NCBI GenBank assembly: GCA_001603905.1
Contig: LVAE01000041.1
Coordinates: 1 to 34,807 of the forward strand
Source: Fibrobacterales bacterium Fibro_02
GTDB taxonomy: Bacteria > Fibrobacterota > Fibrobacteria > Fibrobacterales > Fibrobacteraceae
DNA: 34,807 nt
Reading direction: 5' to 3'
The notes below the pieces were generated by a model that saw only the letters and a list, made by a program, of their open reading frames with translations, did not search any database and was not told the DNA's origin. The translations under genes and the position numbers were made by a program. Of the stretch, positions 1-9,692 are shown in pieces (the stretch's first letter is position 1; every line of letters begins with the position of its first letter).

Positions 1-2
1 AC

Positions 3-32
3 TTAACCGGTAATGAATATGGTTGTTCATGA
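3..32 (+). CDS. C-terminal end of an upstream gene (partial)
   Basis: The third reading frame is open from the window edge and ends in TGA at 30-32, giving the tail LTGNEYGCS. Its stop overlaps the ATG of the next small gene as ATGA, the usual arrangement for translationally coupled genes. Ten codons are too few to name a product. The overlap is the only support, so this could be chance. Confidence 0.3.
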   Translation, partial: LTGNEYGCS

Positions 33-277
33 ACCCACTATTAAAAAACCTACAAATCCATTTTAATGAATACATTCTTTACCCTACAGATTCTGTGATA
101 GAAGGGAATATCGGCATACATCTGAAAGATTGGAGTGTATTTGACAAAACCGTTTGCGGCATAGCCTTGATTGACTCGGACGGAAATGTCGTTTATGGTA
201 AGATTCCTTCAGTTAGTGAATGTCGGTCCTATGATGCTCCGAGTCTTTTGGAAACACAATATGTGTGGAGGTTCTAA
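29..277 (+). CDS. Small protein of unknown function (82 aa)
   Basis: I do not recognise this protein. An in-frame stop at 14-16 rules out a longer reading, and ATG at 29 overlaps the preceding stop (ATGA). The product has no clear signal peptide or membrane segment; it is mixed hydrophobic and polar, with a segment (IALIDSDGNVVYGKI) that resembles a beta-hairpin. Its stop (275-277) lies one base before the ATG of the lipoprotein gene, whose Shine-Dalgarno GGAGG sits inside its last codons, so the two are probably co-translated. It is A/T-richer than the genes from 1.7 kb onward. It could be a partner or immunity-like companion of a neighbour, but nothing in the sequence proves that. Confidence 0.5.
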   Translation: MNPLLKNLQIHFNEYILYPTDSVIEGNIGIHLKDWSVFDKTVCGIALIDSDGNVVYGKIPSVSECRSYDAPSLLETQYVWRF

Positions 278-278
278 T

Positions 279-1553
279 ATGAGGGCTCTTTTCGCAGTGC
301 TTGTGGCTCTATTCCTTTTTGCCTGTACAGATAAGACTTCGTCGGGGCCAGAAAACCGTGAAGATGAAAGACTTTATGGCTGGCGGTGGGATGACTTTAA
401 GCCAGTTCCGGATCCTTCAAAAATGTATGGAGGTCTGAGGCGAATTTTTCACGTAAATGGTTGGATTGTATTACGTGATGATTATTACTCAAGCAATGAA
501 TATACTTCGCCAGGAAAAATTACGACAACTCCGAGGGTGTTTGCATCAAAAATAGGCTCTACGCAATGGGATACCCTTTCCAGTTCTGAATGGATTCGGT
601 ATATCTATGGTGACTCAACCGGCCTCTATGCGGGAACGCAGTTAAGCGGCAAGGTTCTAAAATACGATTTTGACAAGAAATCCTGGACTGATTTATACAC
701 ACTTCCGTTTGACCCTAAAGGAGCATTTGATATTTATGGAATAACGACGTATGGGAAGAGGCCCGTAGTCTGCTTTGCCGGATTTTCAGATACGGCGGAC
801 AGGCGGGATGACAATATTGTACTCTTCATGAAAATGCAGACGGATACGGGTTGGGTCGACATCACGTACGACTATGATTCCTCTAAGGAGTACCCCTTTC
901 AATTTCACAAGGGCGTAGAATTAGATGGTAAATTATATGCGATTAGTGGTGCTCGTGGCGTTTGGCGATATGATGGAACATGGACACAGCTTTCTAAGAT
1001 TCCTTATCCTGCTTGGGCCACCTGGGCAACGGAAGATGAAATTTCTGAACAAATTATGGATATTGTTGTCCATAAAGGAAAAATATACGTGATTGGTGAA
1101 AAATTTTCGACCAATGTCCTTGAATATGACGAGGCGCTAGACCGTTGGAACCCTGTAGATAGTGTAATAGAAACGTATGACGAGTCTATTGACCCAAACG
1201 ATCCTTTCGCTGATCCTAATAGGGGGCATAGAACGTTCCACAACACTCCTTCTAGGAGATATACTCTCGCTTCGGACGGAGAACATCTTTTTGTTGCCGG
1301 TGACAACCCGTCTTTCCCCGCGGTGTACATGGGAGATTATGGTTCGCCATACGGAAACGAGGAAAAAGGATGGCGACTCATAAAGGGAAATTGGTGTGAT
1401 GACTGGAAATGTCTCGCAAATGACGGCACCTATGACATGGTTGCTGTGGGCGATACCTTATACCTCGCCAACTGGGAGGGGGTCCTGAAGTTCCCTCTTG
1501 CCGATTTGGATAGCGCAATAGCAAAGGAAGATTCTTACCCCACTGCGCACTAA
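279..1553 (+). CDS. Putative lipoprotein with propeller-like repeats (424 aa)
   Basis: The start at ATG 279 is fixed by GGAGG at 267-271 (7-base spacer). The product begins MRALFAVLVALFLFACTDK, a lipoprotein signal peptide with lipobox LFAC, so the mature protein should be lipid-anchored at Cys18 in the envelope. The rest shows recurring units of roughly 60-90 residues with a hydrophobic strand followed by Tyr/Trp-rich turns: GKLYAISGARGVWRYDGTW, GKIYVIGEKFSTNVLEYDE, EHLFVAGD, DTLYLANWEGVLKF. This is the look of a beta-propeller of kelch or sorting-receptor type. No catalytic motif is visible. A function in surface binding is possible but unproven. It is the last gene of the A/T-richer left-hand cluster; the next gene follows after 114 bases. 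Confidence 0.8.
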   Translation: MRALFAVLVALFLFACTDKTSSGPENREDERLYGWRWDDFKPVPDPSKMYGGLRRIFHVNGWIVLRDDYYSSNEYTSPGKITTTPRVFASKIGSTQWDTLSSSEWIRYIYGDSTGLYAGTQLSGKVLKYDFDKKSWTDLYTLPFDPKGAFDIYGITTYGKRPVVCFAGFSDTADRRDDNIVLFMKMQTDTGWVDITYDYDSSKEYPFQFHKGVELDGKLYAISGARGVWRYDGTWTQLSKIPYPAWATWATEDEISEQIMDIVVHKGKIYVIGEKFSTNVLEYDEALDRWNPVDSVIETYDESIDPNDPFADPNRGHRTFHNTPSRRYTLASDGEHLFVAGDNPSFPAVYMGDYGSPYGNEEKGWRLIKGNWCDDWKCLANDGTYDMVAVGDTLYLANWEGVLKFPLADLDSAIAKEDSYPTAH

Positions 1554-1563
1554 CAACTCCGAG

Positions 1564-1579
1564 CTGGGTCCCCTCCCGC
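1564..1579 (+). repeat. Short fragment shared with the 12.37 kb repeat block
   Basis: CTGGGTCCCCTCCCGC here matches GTGGATCCCCTCCCGC at 12367-12382 at 14 of 16 positions. Both are intergenic. It looks like a remnant of a dispersed element; the match is short, so chance cannot be excluded. Confidence 0.35.
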
Positions 1580-1667
1580 AAAAGAATGCTTTTACTTTAG
1601 ATAAGCGCCTGTTAAGACTGAAAATTTTCTATTTTCGCGCAAATTGCAGGTTTTTCTTGTAATCTAG

Positions 1668-4600
1668 GTGGTTTTGCCGGGTGCAAATTCAGTATTTTAT
1701 GGGAACCTGTATAAAAAGAAGACTGTGTTTTTTAAAGGTCTAAAACGCTGGTGGCTTGCGGCAGGTATTACCCTTGCCGTAGGAATCGCTTGGTCACAAA
1801 GCGATTCTATTTCTGTCGTATCTGCAAGCGATGCGGAAACCACGGAGCCGGATCCGGCTGAAACCGAATGGCAGCCGACCTACCAGTACATTTCGTTGCC
1901 CCCTTCGGTCACTCCCCTAAACGGACTTTTGCCCTTTGGTGGCGTAGGTTCTTCGCCTCGCCTGATGAATACCTCGAAGGGGCAGGTCTTTAGTCACGAT
2001 ATCGACGTCTCGACTCGTGAAATGGACGTGAGCGAAAAACGCGTGAACTCTGTTTCGCGTGATACGACGACCTTGTGGACGGCGCATTATCCTGAACTAG
2101 CGGACTATGTGTCGGACATGTATAGCATTGGCCAGAAGAGCCTGTGGCTGAACGACCTGGTCGGGAAGGCGAACGACGGATACGAGACTCCCGAGACCGG
2201 TTCGGTGTTCGATATTACGATTCCTGTGACGATGCCCGCGTGGATGCGCGACTTTGGCCTCGACAAGCCGAAGCTCATGCTCCAGGGTACGATGGATATC
2301 CGCCTGAAGGGATACGGCGAAAAGGATGATGCCGAAGGTAGTACCAAGACGAGCCTGTGGCCCTCTCCGACCTTGAACTATACGCCGAACTTCATGGTGA
2401 AGGGCAAGATAGGCCCCTACATCACGGTCGAAATCAACAATGTGGAAGAAGGCCTCGGCGCCCGTAACCAGGTGCGCGTGGTCTACGAGGAATCGTATAA
2501 GGACGAATTCGAGGACTACATCCTGCAGCGTGTGGAAGCGGGTACCACAAACCTCGCTTTGACGGGTACGGAACTCACGGGTTATTCCGAGAACCACCAG
2601 GGGCTGTTCGGTATCAAGGCCGACTGGAAACTTGGTGACTGGCGACTCACGACGATTGCCTCGCAGGACGGTGGCGACCAGGAAGAGTTCAGCCTGAAGT
2701 CCAGTGAATCGACGACGGAGTTCCAGATTCTCGATAAGCAGTTTGTCGCTTACCGCTACTACTTCCTGAACCAGAACATCCGTAGGGACTACGTCAATGC
2801 TGCCATCGGCGGTAACAGGACCTGGAGTCACAAGGCCTCGGAACTCAGACTTTACAAGCGCGGTGCCACGAACAGTGCGACGGGTGTCATCGACAACGTG
2901 TATGTCCGTTACTTGACGCCTAGCGGAAAAACGGTCGTGAAGCTTGTGGAACGCATGATCCAGATTCCGAATTCGGACTATACCTACGATTCGAAGATGG
3001 GCGTGGTGAAGGTGAACGGCGTGAGCCGCAATACTTTGCTTGCGGCGAGCTGGACTGAAGACCGCGGGGGAAAGTCCTCGGTGAAGGAAGGCGATACGAT
3101 TTCCCTTGTCCAGTGGGATGCGTCCCTTTCGGAACTGGTTGATATCGACAAGCTCATGCTGCGTAACGTGTATTCGATCGGCATTTCGGATGCAAGCTCC
3201 TCAAGTTTTGTCTTGCGCATGAAGAACAAGTCGGGTATTTCCGGCGATTACCTCAAGAAGCTCGGCTTGGTGGATACGACCACGGGAACTCCGCTGGTAA
3301 ACGACGCTACGATTTTCAAGAAGGATGCTTCGGGTGCATACACGGGTGAAATGTGGCTCCCCTGTAAGAGGTCTTCGGATCCGGTTTACAGCGGCGCGAA
3401 AAATCCTGATGAACTAGCCAAGCAGAACTGCTTGGAACCGATGCGTAACCTGGACTCCTCGGCGGCGATGGCACAGCTCTATACGCTTCCGGTCTACAAC
3501 CTCCAGCGCTATACGAACCGCTTCTATTTTGAGTCGGTGGGCAAGCGCCGCAATTCCGTGTTGAGTGTGCGTGACCCGAGCTCGAGCTATTCGGTGAGCG
3601 GAAGTTCCTGTATGGATATTTCGCCGGGAACCGAAAAGGTGACGGCGGGTTCTACGACGCTTATCCGCGGTACCGACTACGAAGTCAACTACGAACTAGG
3701 CCAGATTGAACTTTTGAGTGAACGCGCCCTTGATCCGAACAAGGAAATCAAGGTGAGCTACGAATGCGAACCCCTGTTCGAAATTGACAACAAGCTTTTG
3801 CTGGGTGCCCGTGCGGAACTTCCGCTGGACCTTTACGGCATGGGTGCTGGTTCCGTGTTTGGCGTCACCGCCTTGTACAAGAGCCAGAGTACTACGGCGA
3901 AGACGCCGACGCTCGGAAACGAACCGTACTCCAGCGTGTTGTTGGGCATGAACCTCCGTTTGCAGGATACGATTCCGGCCCTCACGGAACTGGTGAACCT
4001 GATTCCGGGCATCAATACGACGGCGCAGTCCAGCTGGCGTTACGAGGCGGAATTCGCGGCGAGCCGCCACAATGCAAACACGAGTGAAGAAAGCTCTGCG
4101 TTGGTGGAAGATTTCGAGGCGACTACTTCGGGGTTGACTTATCCGCTGTCCCGTCTGTCGTGGTACCAGGCGTCGCCTCCGGGCGGTGTGGAGTCGAACG
4201 GATTGACTTACATCGAGAGCCAGGACTATAGGCACAAGGGTGAGTTTATCTGGCATAGCAATAACACCGAGCTTTATAAGAACATTTACCCGTCGGTCGG
4301 AAATTCCGATGTCGACAACCAGCACCTGACGGTGCTCAAGATGACGCTCCGTGCGAACGATAACCTGGCCGGTAATTCCTGGGGTGGCGTGATGCGCCCG
4401 AACAGTAGCTACTACCAGGACATGAGCGATATGAAGTATATCGAGGTGGTGGCGCGCGGAAACGTGGGCTCCCTCTATCTGGACTTGGGCCTTATCAGCG
4501 AAGACCTCTCGATTAACGGTGCCGCGCCGAACGGGGATTACAACGGTGAAAATGACTTGGGAACGTCGACGGCGCTCAACGACAAGGGCCTTGATGGCGT

Positions 4601-7600
4601 AAGCGGTTCTGACGAAATTGACTCGGTGTGGGATTGCCGAACCAACCCTTGTAAGGGTACCGAATATAGCGTGCGGATGGGGAATGTGGATGCCTCGTCG
4701 AACGACATCGCTCACGATAACTTTAATGACGACCTGGACGAAGAAAGCGATCCGCCCAGGGCGATCAACGGAACCGAAAAGAACTCGGGCGAACGTACCT
4801 ACGATACTGAAGATATCAACAAGAACGGATCCCTGGATAAGGACATCAGCTTCGTGCGTTACCGCATCGACTTGTCCGATACGAATGCGGCCCATTTCGA
4901 CATTCTTAAGAACGGATGGCGCAAGTGGCGCATCCCGCTGTACCAGTACGATACGATTGTTTCGGCGACGGCGAATGATTACCTGACGATTCTTGCGGAA
5001 TCCCAGTTCAGCAGGCTTTGGCTGGGCAAGCTGAATAATGGCGTGGCCGAGGCGAAGGTGCAGGTGGTGCATCTTGCGGTCGTAGGAAACGCCTGGGAAG
5101 AAACGACGGTTGCGGACTTGTATCAGACCTCTTCGACGGAACATTCGCAGATTGTGGAAGTGAATGGCGTCGAAACGAAGGTGTCCGAAAATGTGACGGC
5201 GAAGGATACGAACTATATTACCGTGAAGACGATTAACAACCGTGAAGACGCGGACAAGTATCACAAGTCGCCGAATACGAAGACGGAACGCGATTCCGAT
5301 TCGAACGCTCCGCTGAAGGAAACGGCGCTGGTACTCGATTACCACAATATGAGTCCTGGCCAGGAAGTGGGCGTGACGCGTATTTTCGAGACGGACGTGA
5401 AGGATTTCTCGAGCTACCGTTCGTTGAAAATGGAAATCCATTACCAGACGGATGCGACCTCGGTGCCGGTGCGCTTCGCCATCCAGTTCGGTGAAGGTTC
5501 GCTCGAAGGTTCCAACGACTATTACGAATGGAGCTTCCGCCCGGTGAATTACACCTGCAAGAAGGGCTCGGAACGCCCGCAGGACTGCGATGAACGCAAC
5601 TGGCTCGACAACGCCTTTGCGATGAACGTCTCCGACTTCTCGGACTTGAAGCGTGGCCGTCGTCCGCCTTACCTGACTCCTGTCGAAAAGGATCTGGGGG
5701 GCGACCGTGAAGAGAAACTCCGACTGGTGGGTAATCCGTCGATTACGAGCATCGACTGGATGCGCTTTGTGATTATTGCGGACTCCAGCGCTTCCGAAAG
5801 CGACCTGGAAGGTACCTTCTGGCTCGATGACCTGCGCCTTTCGGATATGGATACCGAGTGGGGCTATGCGGCGCGTACGAGCGGCCAGGTGAACTTTGCC
5901 GACTTTATTTCTCTGTCGGGAGCCATTCGTTACCAGGATGGTAACTTCGCGACACTTTCGACTTCGAACGGATCGCCCAAGCCGAAGACCTCGGTGGCCG
6001 CCTCGCAGATCGATGTGGCGGGCGACTTCACGATGAACCTGAACAAGTTCCTGAATGACAGCTCCGGATTCCACATTCCTCTTTCACTCGGTTATCACAG
6101 CACGACCAAGCGTCCCTACATGAAGCCGACGGATGACATGATGCTCAAGAGAAGCAGCTTCGTGGATATGACGGGCGACATGTTCCAGAGAAGGCTGGAA
6201 GTGGATGGTGACAAGGAAGAGCAGAAGCTGCGTGACGACGCGGAATCCAAGGGCTATCAGTCCTATGTGCGCGACCGTTCCTTCGGTATCAGCTACCGCA
6301 AGGATTACCACGCTCGCGATTCCAAGCTCGGCGAAGTGATGTCGCAGATTTTCCTCGATCGTCCGGCCCTTAGCTATTCGTACAACGAGTCGGAAGGCCG
6401 CGCAACGACTTCGGCGGATTCGTCCTATTCCTACCATACGATTATCGAGTATAAGCTGGGTACGTTCAGTATGTTCCGCTTCAGGCCGCTCGATGGTCTT
6501 TCCAAGTATGAATGGCTGAAACCGCTTTCCAAGACGGAATTCGAACCCTGGCCGCAGACTTTCGACGTGACTCTCTTCGACTTGAACTACGTGCGCTATG
6601 TGAACCAGAACCGCGATCCGGACTTTGTGGAGCCGCAGGTAGACAAGATTGTCACCTACACGACGGAATTGAACCACAAGCTGAACATGCGCTGGAACAT
6701 CTTCTCGTTCCTCACGACAAGCTACTCCTTGAACGTCAAGCGCGATATGTATGGTGGTGGCGACCGCGAAGCATTCGTGAAGAAGAACTTCTTTACCTCG
6801 CGTGACGGCGGCCTGTTTGCAAGCGACTACATCCTGGACTTTGACCATACCGACCGTCGCGTCTATGTGTCGGGTGACAGTATCGTGGCCATTCCGCGCG
6901 ATACGATTGCCAAGATTTCCGAGGGTGGCGATACGCTTGCCATCGATATGCAGAACCCGGATTCCTATGAAATCCGCTACGACACCACGGTGTTCTACAA
7001 GGTGGATAGTGTGGGCCGCAGGGAATATGGCCGCTCTTATGGTATTCTGCGTAACGAACGCGCCCGTTCGCAGCAGTTCAAGATTGGCTTTAATCCGCGC
7101 CTGATTCCGTTCCTGCCGTTTATGACCAACTTCAGTTCCGATTTCAACCAGCAGAAGACGATTCCTGATGATTTCGATTTCAAGGATGAGACGATGGTCG
7201 AAAAGAACTACTGGACGATTTCGCAGACGAACCGTTTTGAATTCGCTCCGTCCTTCAAGGTCCTTGATTTCGCGAATGCGTTCGGTAAGGGGAACGTCGT
7301 GGCAAGCGCCTTTGACAAGGTGAAATGGCGCGAAGTCCGCTTTAGCTGGACTGCAAGTACCAACACCGTGGGCGAAAACTTTACCTTGGCACAGCTCAAC
7401 GAAGAACAGCACGTGACTCCGCTGCAGTACTATCTGTACGGGCTTGGCCTTGGCAACGGATATCGGAATCGTGGCTTCTTCAATATCGTCACGGGTGACA
7501 TGGGACTTGATCACCGCGATGACTACCGCCATTTTGCGCAGTACCGTAACCATCATGTGGATACCCTCGTGTATCAGGGCAACTTCCGTCATTCCGTTTC

Positions 7601-8579
7601 TCGCCAGTTCCAGACGGGAACGGGAATCACGCTCCCGCTTTGGGATATCGGTGTCCAGGGTGACTTGCAGTGGAAAGAAGACTTCTCGCAGTCGAGAGAA
7701 TATCCGCTTTATCTGGATACGACGACGGTGTGGCCGAAGATAGGCATCGGTGTGACAGTTCCGAACTTCTCGCAGCGCGTGTCGATCCTGAATGGTTTCC
7801 GTAGCGTGTCGACCTTCCACCGTTTCGATTACACCTACACGACGACGGTGCATCCGTTCCAGAGTTCCGAAGATTCCTGGTCGCAGAGCATCAACTTCAA
7901 CCCGTTGATTCGCGTGACCTTCTTGCTGCAGAACAATATGCGTATCGAAAATAGCGTGCGCATGAAGATTGAGGATACCGATCGCCGCCCGAAGGAAGAA
8001 GTCATCGGCATTACCTCTTGGCCGGATTCTACGGCGGGCAGTAAGGATACGACGGATTACTTCTGGGAAACGCCGTGGATCCACACGTCGCTCTACAACG
8101 ACTTCATGTTCAACATCGGTGATGACTTTACCATTACCTATCCGCTGAAGCTTGACAAGGCGGTCAAGTTCTTCAAGTGGTTCTTCAAGTTCAAGAACTC
8201 GGTTGACCTCAAGTTTACTGCCGGTTACGACTACAAGAAGACAATCCGCAAGCAGTACGATCCTGAAGACGGTTATGACATGTGGAACAAGGAAAGCGGA
8301 ACGGACGGCGTCTTTAAACAGTGGCATTTCGATGACCCGCTGTATGCCGATGTCCCGAAGACAGTCTATAATCCGAAACTTACCTTGACGGATAGGACAG
8401 TGCCGTCGCGTACGCATGAATGGTTTATTCGTCCGAGTGCGGGCTACCAGTTCAACAAGATTGCCTCGATGAGCAGCTATATCGAGTATCGTCAGATTCA
8501 TGAAAAGTTGGATGACGAGACTCCGCACCTGAGGCAGATTCTGCAGTTCGAAATTGCGTTGATGCTGAGGTTTGACTAG
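1668..8579 (+). CDS. sprA: SprA-type giant outer-membrane protein (T9SS translocon)
   Basis: This 2303-residue protein has the size and architecture of SprA, the very large beta-barrel that forms the outer-membrane channel of the type IX secretion system in Bacteroidetes. Visible family features include VKGKIGPYITVEINNVEEG and LFGIKADWKLGDWRLT near residues 240-330, GTDYEVNYELGQIELLS near 670, the VEDFEATTSGLTYPLSRLSW segment near 815, and long alternating aromatic/polar strands to the C-terminus, which ends in Phe-Asp (LMLRFD). The start is uncertain. GTG 1668 has no Shine-Dalgarno; GTG 1725 would give a cleaner signal peptide (FFKGLKRWWLAAGITLAVG, cleavage near AWSQ). A TATTTT box at 1630 may be the -10. 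No other secretion gene lies nearby. The function is inferred from the family; motility need not be involved. Confidence 0.88.
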   Translation: MVLPGANSVFYGNLYKKKTVFFKGLKRWWLAAGITLAVGIAWSQSDSISVVSASDAETTEPDPAETEWQPTYQYISLPPSVTPLNGLLPFGGVGSSPRLMNTSKGQVFSHDIDVSTREMDVSEKRVNSVSRDTTTLWTAHYPELADYVSDMYSIGQKSLWLNDLVGKANDGYETPETGSVFDITIPVTMPAWMRDFGLDKPKLMLQGTMDIRLKGYGEKDDAEGSTKTSLWPSPTLNYTPNFMVKGKIGPYITVEINNVEEGLGARNQVRVVYEESYKDEFEDYILQRVEAGTTNLALTGTELTGYSENHQGLFGIKADWKLGDWRLTTIASQDGGDQEEFSLKSSESTTEFQILDKQFVAYRYYFLNQNIRRDYVNAAIGGNRTWSHKASELRLYKRGATNSATGVIDNVYVRYLTPSGKTVVKLVERMIQIPNSDYTYDSKMGVVKVNGVSRNTLLAASWTEDRGGKSSVKEGDTISLVQWDASLSELVDIDKLMLRNVYSIGISDASSSSFVLRMKNKSGISGDYLKKLGLVDTTTGTPLVNDATIFKKDASGAYTGEMWLPCKRSSDPVYSGAKNPDELAKQNCLEPMRNLDSSAAMAQLYTLPVYNLQRYTNRFYFESVGKRRNSVLSVRDPSSSYSVSGSSCMDISPGTEKVTAGSTTLIRGTDYEVNYELGQIELLSERALDPNKEIKVSYECEPLFEIDNKLLLGARAELPLDLYGMGAGSVFGVTALYKSQSTTAKTPTLGNEPYSSVLLGMNLRLQDTIPALTELVNLIPGINTTAQSSWRYEAEFAASRHNANTSEESSALVEDFEATTSGLTYPLSRLSWYQASPPGGVESNGLTYIESQDYRHKGEFIWHSNNTELYKNIYPSVGNSDVDNQHLTVLKMTLRANDNLAGNSWGGVMRPNSSYYQDMSDMKYIEVVARGNVGSLYLDLGLISEDLSINGAAPNGDYNGENDLGTSTALNDKGLDGVSGSDEIDSVWDCRTNPCKGTEYSVRMGNVDASSNDIAHDNFNDDLDEESDPPRAINGTEKNSGERTYDTEDINKNGSLDKDISFVRYRIDLSDTNAAHFDILKNGWRKWRIPLYQYDTIVSATANDYLTILAESQFSRLWLGKLNNGVAEAKVQVVHLAVVGNAWEETTVADLYQTSSTEHSQIVEVNGVETKVSENVTAKDTNYITVKTINNREDADKYHKSPNTKTERDSDSNAPLKETALVLDYHNMSPGQEVGVTRIFETDVKDFSSYRSLKMEIHYQTDATSVPVRFAIQFGEGSLEGSNDYYEWSFRPVNYTCKKGSERPQDCDERNWLDNAFAMNVSDFSDLKRGRRPPYLTPVEKDLGGDREEKLRLVGNPSITSIDWMRFVIIADSSASESDLEGTFWLDDLRLSDMDTEWGYAARTSGQVNFADFISLSGAIRYQDGNFATLSTSNGSPKPKTSVAASQIDVAGDFTMNLNKFLNDSSGFHIPLSLGYHSTTKRPYMKPTDDMMLKRSSFVDMTGDMFQRRLEVDGDKEEQKLRDDAESKGYQSYVRDRSFGISYRKDYHARDSKLGEVMSQIFLDRPALSYSYNESEGRATTSADSSYSYHTIIEYKLGTFSMFRFRPLDGLSKYEWLKPLSKTEFEPWPQTFDVTLFDLNYVRYVNQNRDPDFVEPQVDKIVTYTTELNHKLNMRWNIFSFLTTSYSLNVKRDMYGGGDREAFVKKNFFTSRDGGLFASDYILDFDHTDRRVYVSGDSIVAIPRDTIAKISEGGDTLAIDMQNPDSYEIRYDTTVFYKVDSVGRREYGRSYGILRNERARSQQFKIGFNPRLIPFLPFMTNFSSDFNQQKTIPDDFDFKDETMVEKNYWTISQTNRFEFAPSFKVLDFANAFGKGNVVASAFDKVKWREVRFSWTASTNTVGENFTLAQLNEEQHVTPLQYYLYGLGLGNGYRNRGFFNIVTGDMGLDHRDDYRHFAQYRNHHVDTLVYQGNFRHSVSRQFQTGTGITLPLWDIGVQGDLQWKEDFSQSREYPLYLDTTTVWPKIGIGVTVPNFSQRVSILNGFRSVSTFHRFDYTYTTTVHPFQSSEDSWSQSINFNPLIRVTFLLQNNMRIENSVRMKIEDTDRRPKEEVIGITSWPDSTAGSKDTTDYFWETPWIHTSLYNDFMFNIGDDFTITYPLKLDKAVKFFKWFFKFKNSVDLKFTAGYDYKKTIRKQYDPEDGYDMWNKESGTDGVFKQWHFDDPLYADVPKTVYNPKLTLTDRTVPSRTHEWFIRPSAGYQFNKIASMSSYIEYRQIHEKLDDETPHLRQILQFEIALMLRFD

Positions 8580-9670
8580 TGGCTAGAGTCGCTGTCGGCA
8601 TGAGTGGCGGCGTCGACTCGTCGGTGGCGGCGCTCTTGCTCTTGGAGCAGGGTTACGACGTGTTCGGCGTAACGCTGCGGGTGCTGCCTCCGCTTGCGAA
8701 TAACGGGGCGGCCCCTTATGACCCTGAAAAAGATGAAAGTGTCTTGCGCGCCCGTGCGGTCGCAAAGCGCCTGGGGATTGAACACTTCGTGGCGGTTTGC
8801 GACGATGCGTTTACCGAGCGGGTGCTGAAGCGCTGCCACGATGACTTTGCACAGGCTCGGACGCCGAACCCTTGCTGCTACTGTAACCGCTTCGTGAAAT
8901 TCGGCTGGATGATGGACTTTGCCCTGGAGCATGGCGCCGACTTCCTGTCGACGGGGCACTATGTGAATGTGAAGGAGGTCGGCGGCGTCCGCAGGCTTTT
9001 CCGCGGCAAGGACTTGGCGAAGGACCAGAGCTACTTTCTGTTCGGTGTCCCCGACGAGGCGCTTGCTCGCGTCATGACCCCGCTCGGGGGCATGGCAAAG
9101 CCCGACGTGCGGGCTTTGGCTTCGAAGCACGGCTTCGAAAACGCGAGCGCAAGTGACAGTCAGGATATATGCTTCGACATCTACGGAAACGATTACACTG
9201 AATTCCTGGAAGGCCGCTTCGGTGCGATGACCCGCCCAGGAAACTTCGTGACCGAGGACGGAAAAATCTTAAGGAGTCACGAAGGTTACCACCGTTACAC
9301 GGTGGGGCAACGCAAGGGACTTGGCGTCGCCCTGGGCGTCCCTGCGTTTATCCGCAGCGTGGATCCCCTTACGGGTGACATCGTGGTGACTGCCGACAAG
9401 TCGGCTGTCTCCGCTACTGAAGTCTGCATCGAAAATTGCGTCTGGCATGGTATCAACCCGACGACGGGCAAGGCCTATGCCGCAGGCGATACCTTTGAGT
9501 GCGAGGGAATGGTGCGCTACCGTCAGCGGCCGACCCGTTGCATGGTCAAGATTCTGGAAAACGGGAATGCGCTTGCGCAGTTTGAACAGCCGCAGTTTGC
9601 CGTAACGCCCGGCCAGTGCGCCGTCTTTTACGAAGGCGACATGGTGCTGGGGGGCGGCTGGATCCGCTAG
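8579..9670 (+). CDS. mnmA: tRNA-specific 2-thiouridylase MnmA
   Basis: MnmA activates U34 of the Lys, Glu and Gln tRNAs with ATP and inserts sulfur to form 2-thiouridine in the cytoplasm. The 363-residue length is typical. It starts with the PP-loop GMSGGVDSSVAA (residues 7-18). It then shows the first catalytic cysteine region TPNPCCYCNRFVKF (near 98-111), STGHY, LAKDQSYFLFGV, the second catalytic cysteine in SQDICFDIYG, and YTVGQRKGLGVALG before the C-terminal beta-barrel. The GTG start shares its first base with the last base of the sprA stop (TAGTG), with GAGG 8 bases upstream, so translation is probably coupled to sprA. It converges on batE with a 22-base gap that holds no clear terminator. 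Confidence 0.96.
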   Translation: MARVAVGMSGGVDSSVAALLLLEQGYDVFGVTLRVLPPLANNGAAPYDPEKDESVLRARAVAKRLGIEHFVAVCDDAFTERVLKRCHDDFAQARTPNPCCYCNRFVKFGWMMDFALEHGADFLSTGHYVNVKEVGGVRRLFRGKDLAKDQSYFLFGVPDEALARVMTPLGGMAKPDVRALASKHGFENASASDSQDICFDIYGNDYTEFLEGRFGAMTRPGNFVTEDGKILRSHEGYHRYTVGQRKGLGVALGVPAFIRSVDPLTGDIVVTADKSAVSATEVCIENCVWHGINPTTGKAYAAGDTFECEGMVRYRQRPTRCMVKILENGNALAQFEQPQFAVTPGQCAVFYEGDMVLGGGWIR

Positions 9671-9692
9671 TTTTTTCTAGAAATTAACGGGA

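Noticed and set aside
3696..8528. Two very long open frames on the minus strand inside sprA (3696-6074 and 6084-8528)
   Set aside because: They lie opposite an intact SprA-like frame, have Arg/His/Val-rich composition with no recognisable domain, and arise from the biased third codon positions of sprA.
9668..9692. Bidirectional terminator between mnmA and batE (CTAGTTTTTTCTAG)
   Set aside because: The stem would be four A/T-rich pairs with a T loop and is not followed by a T-run on either strand.
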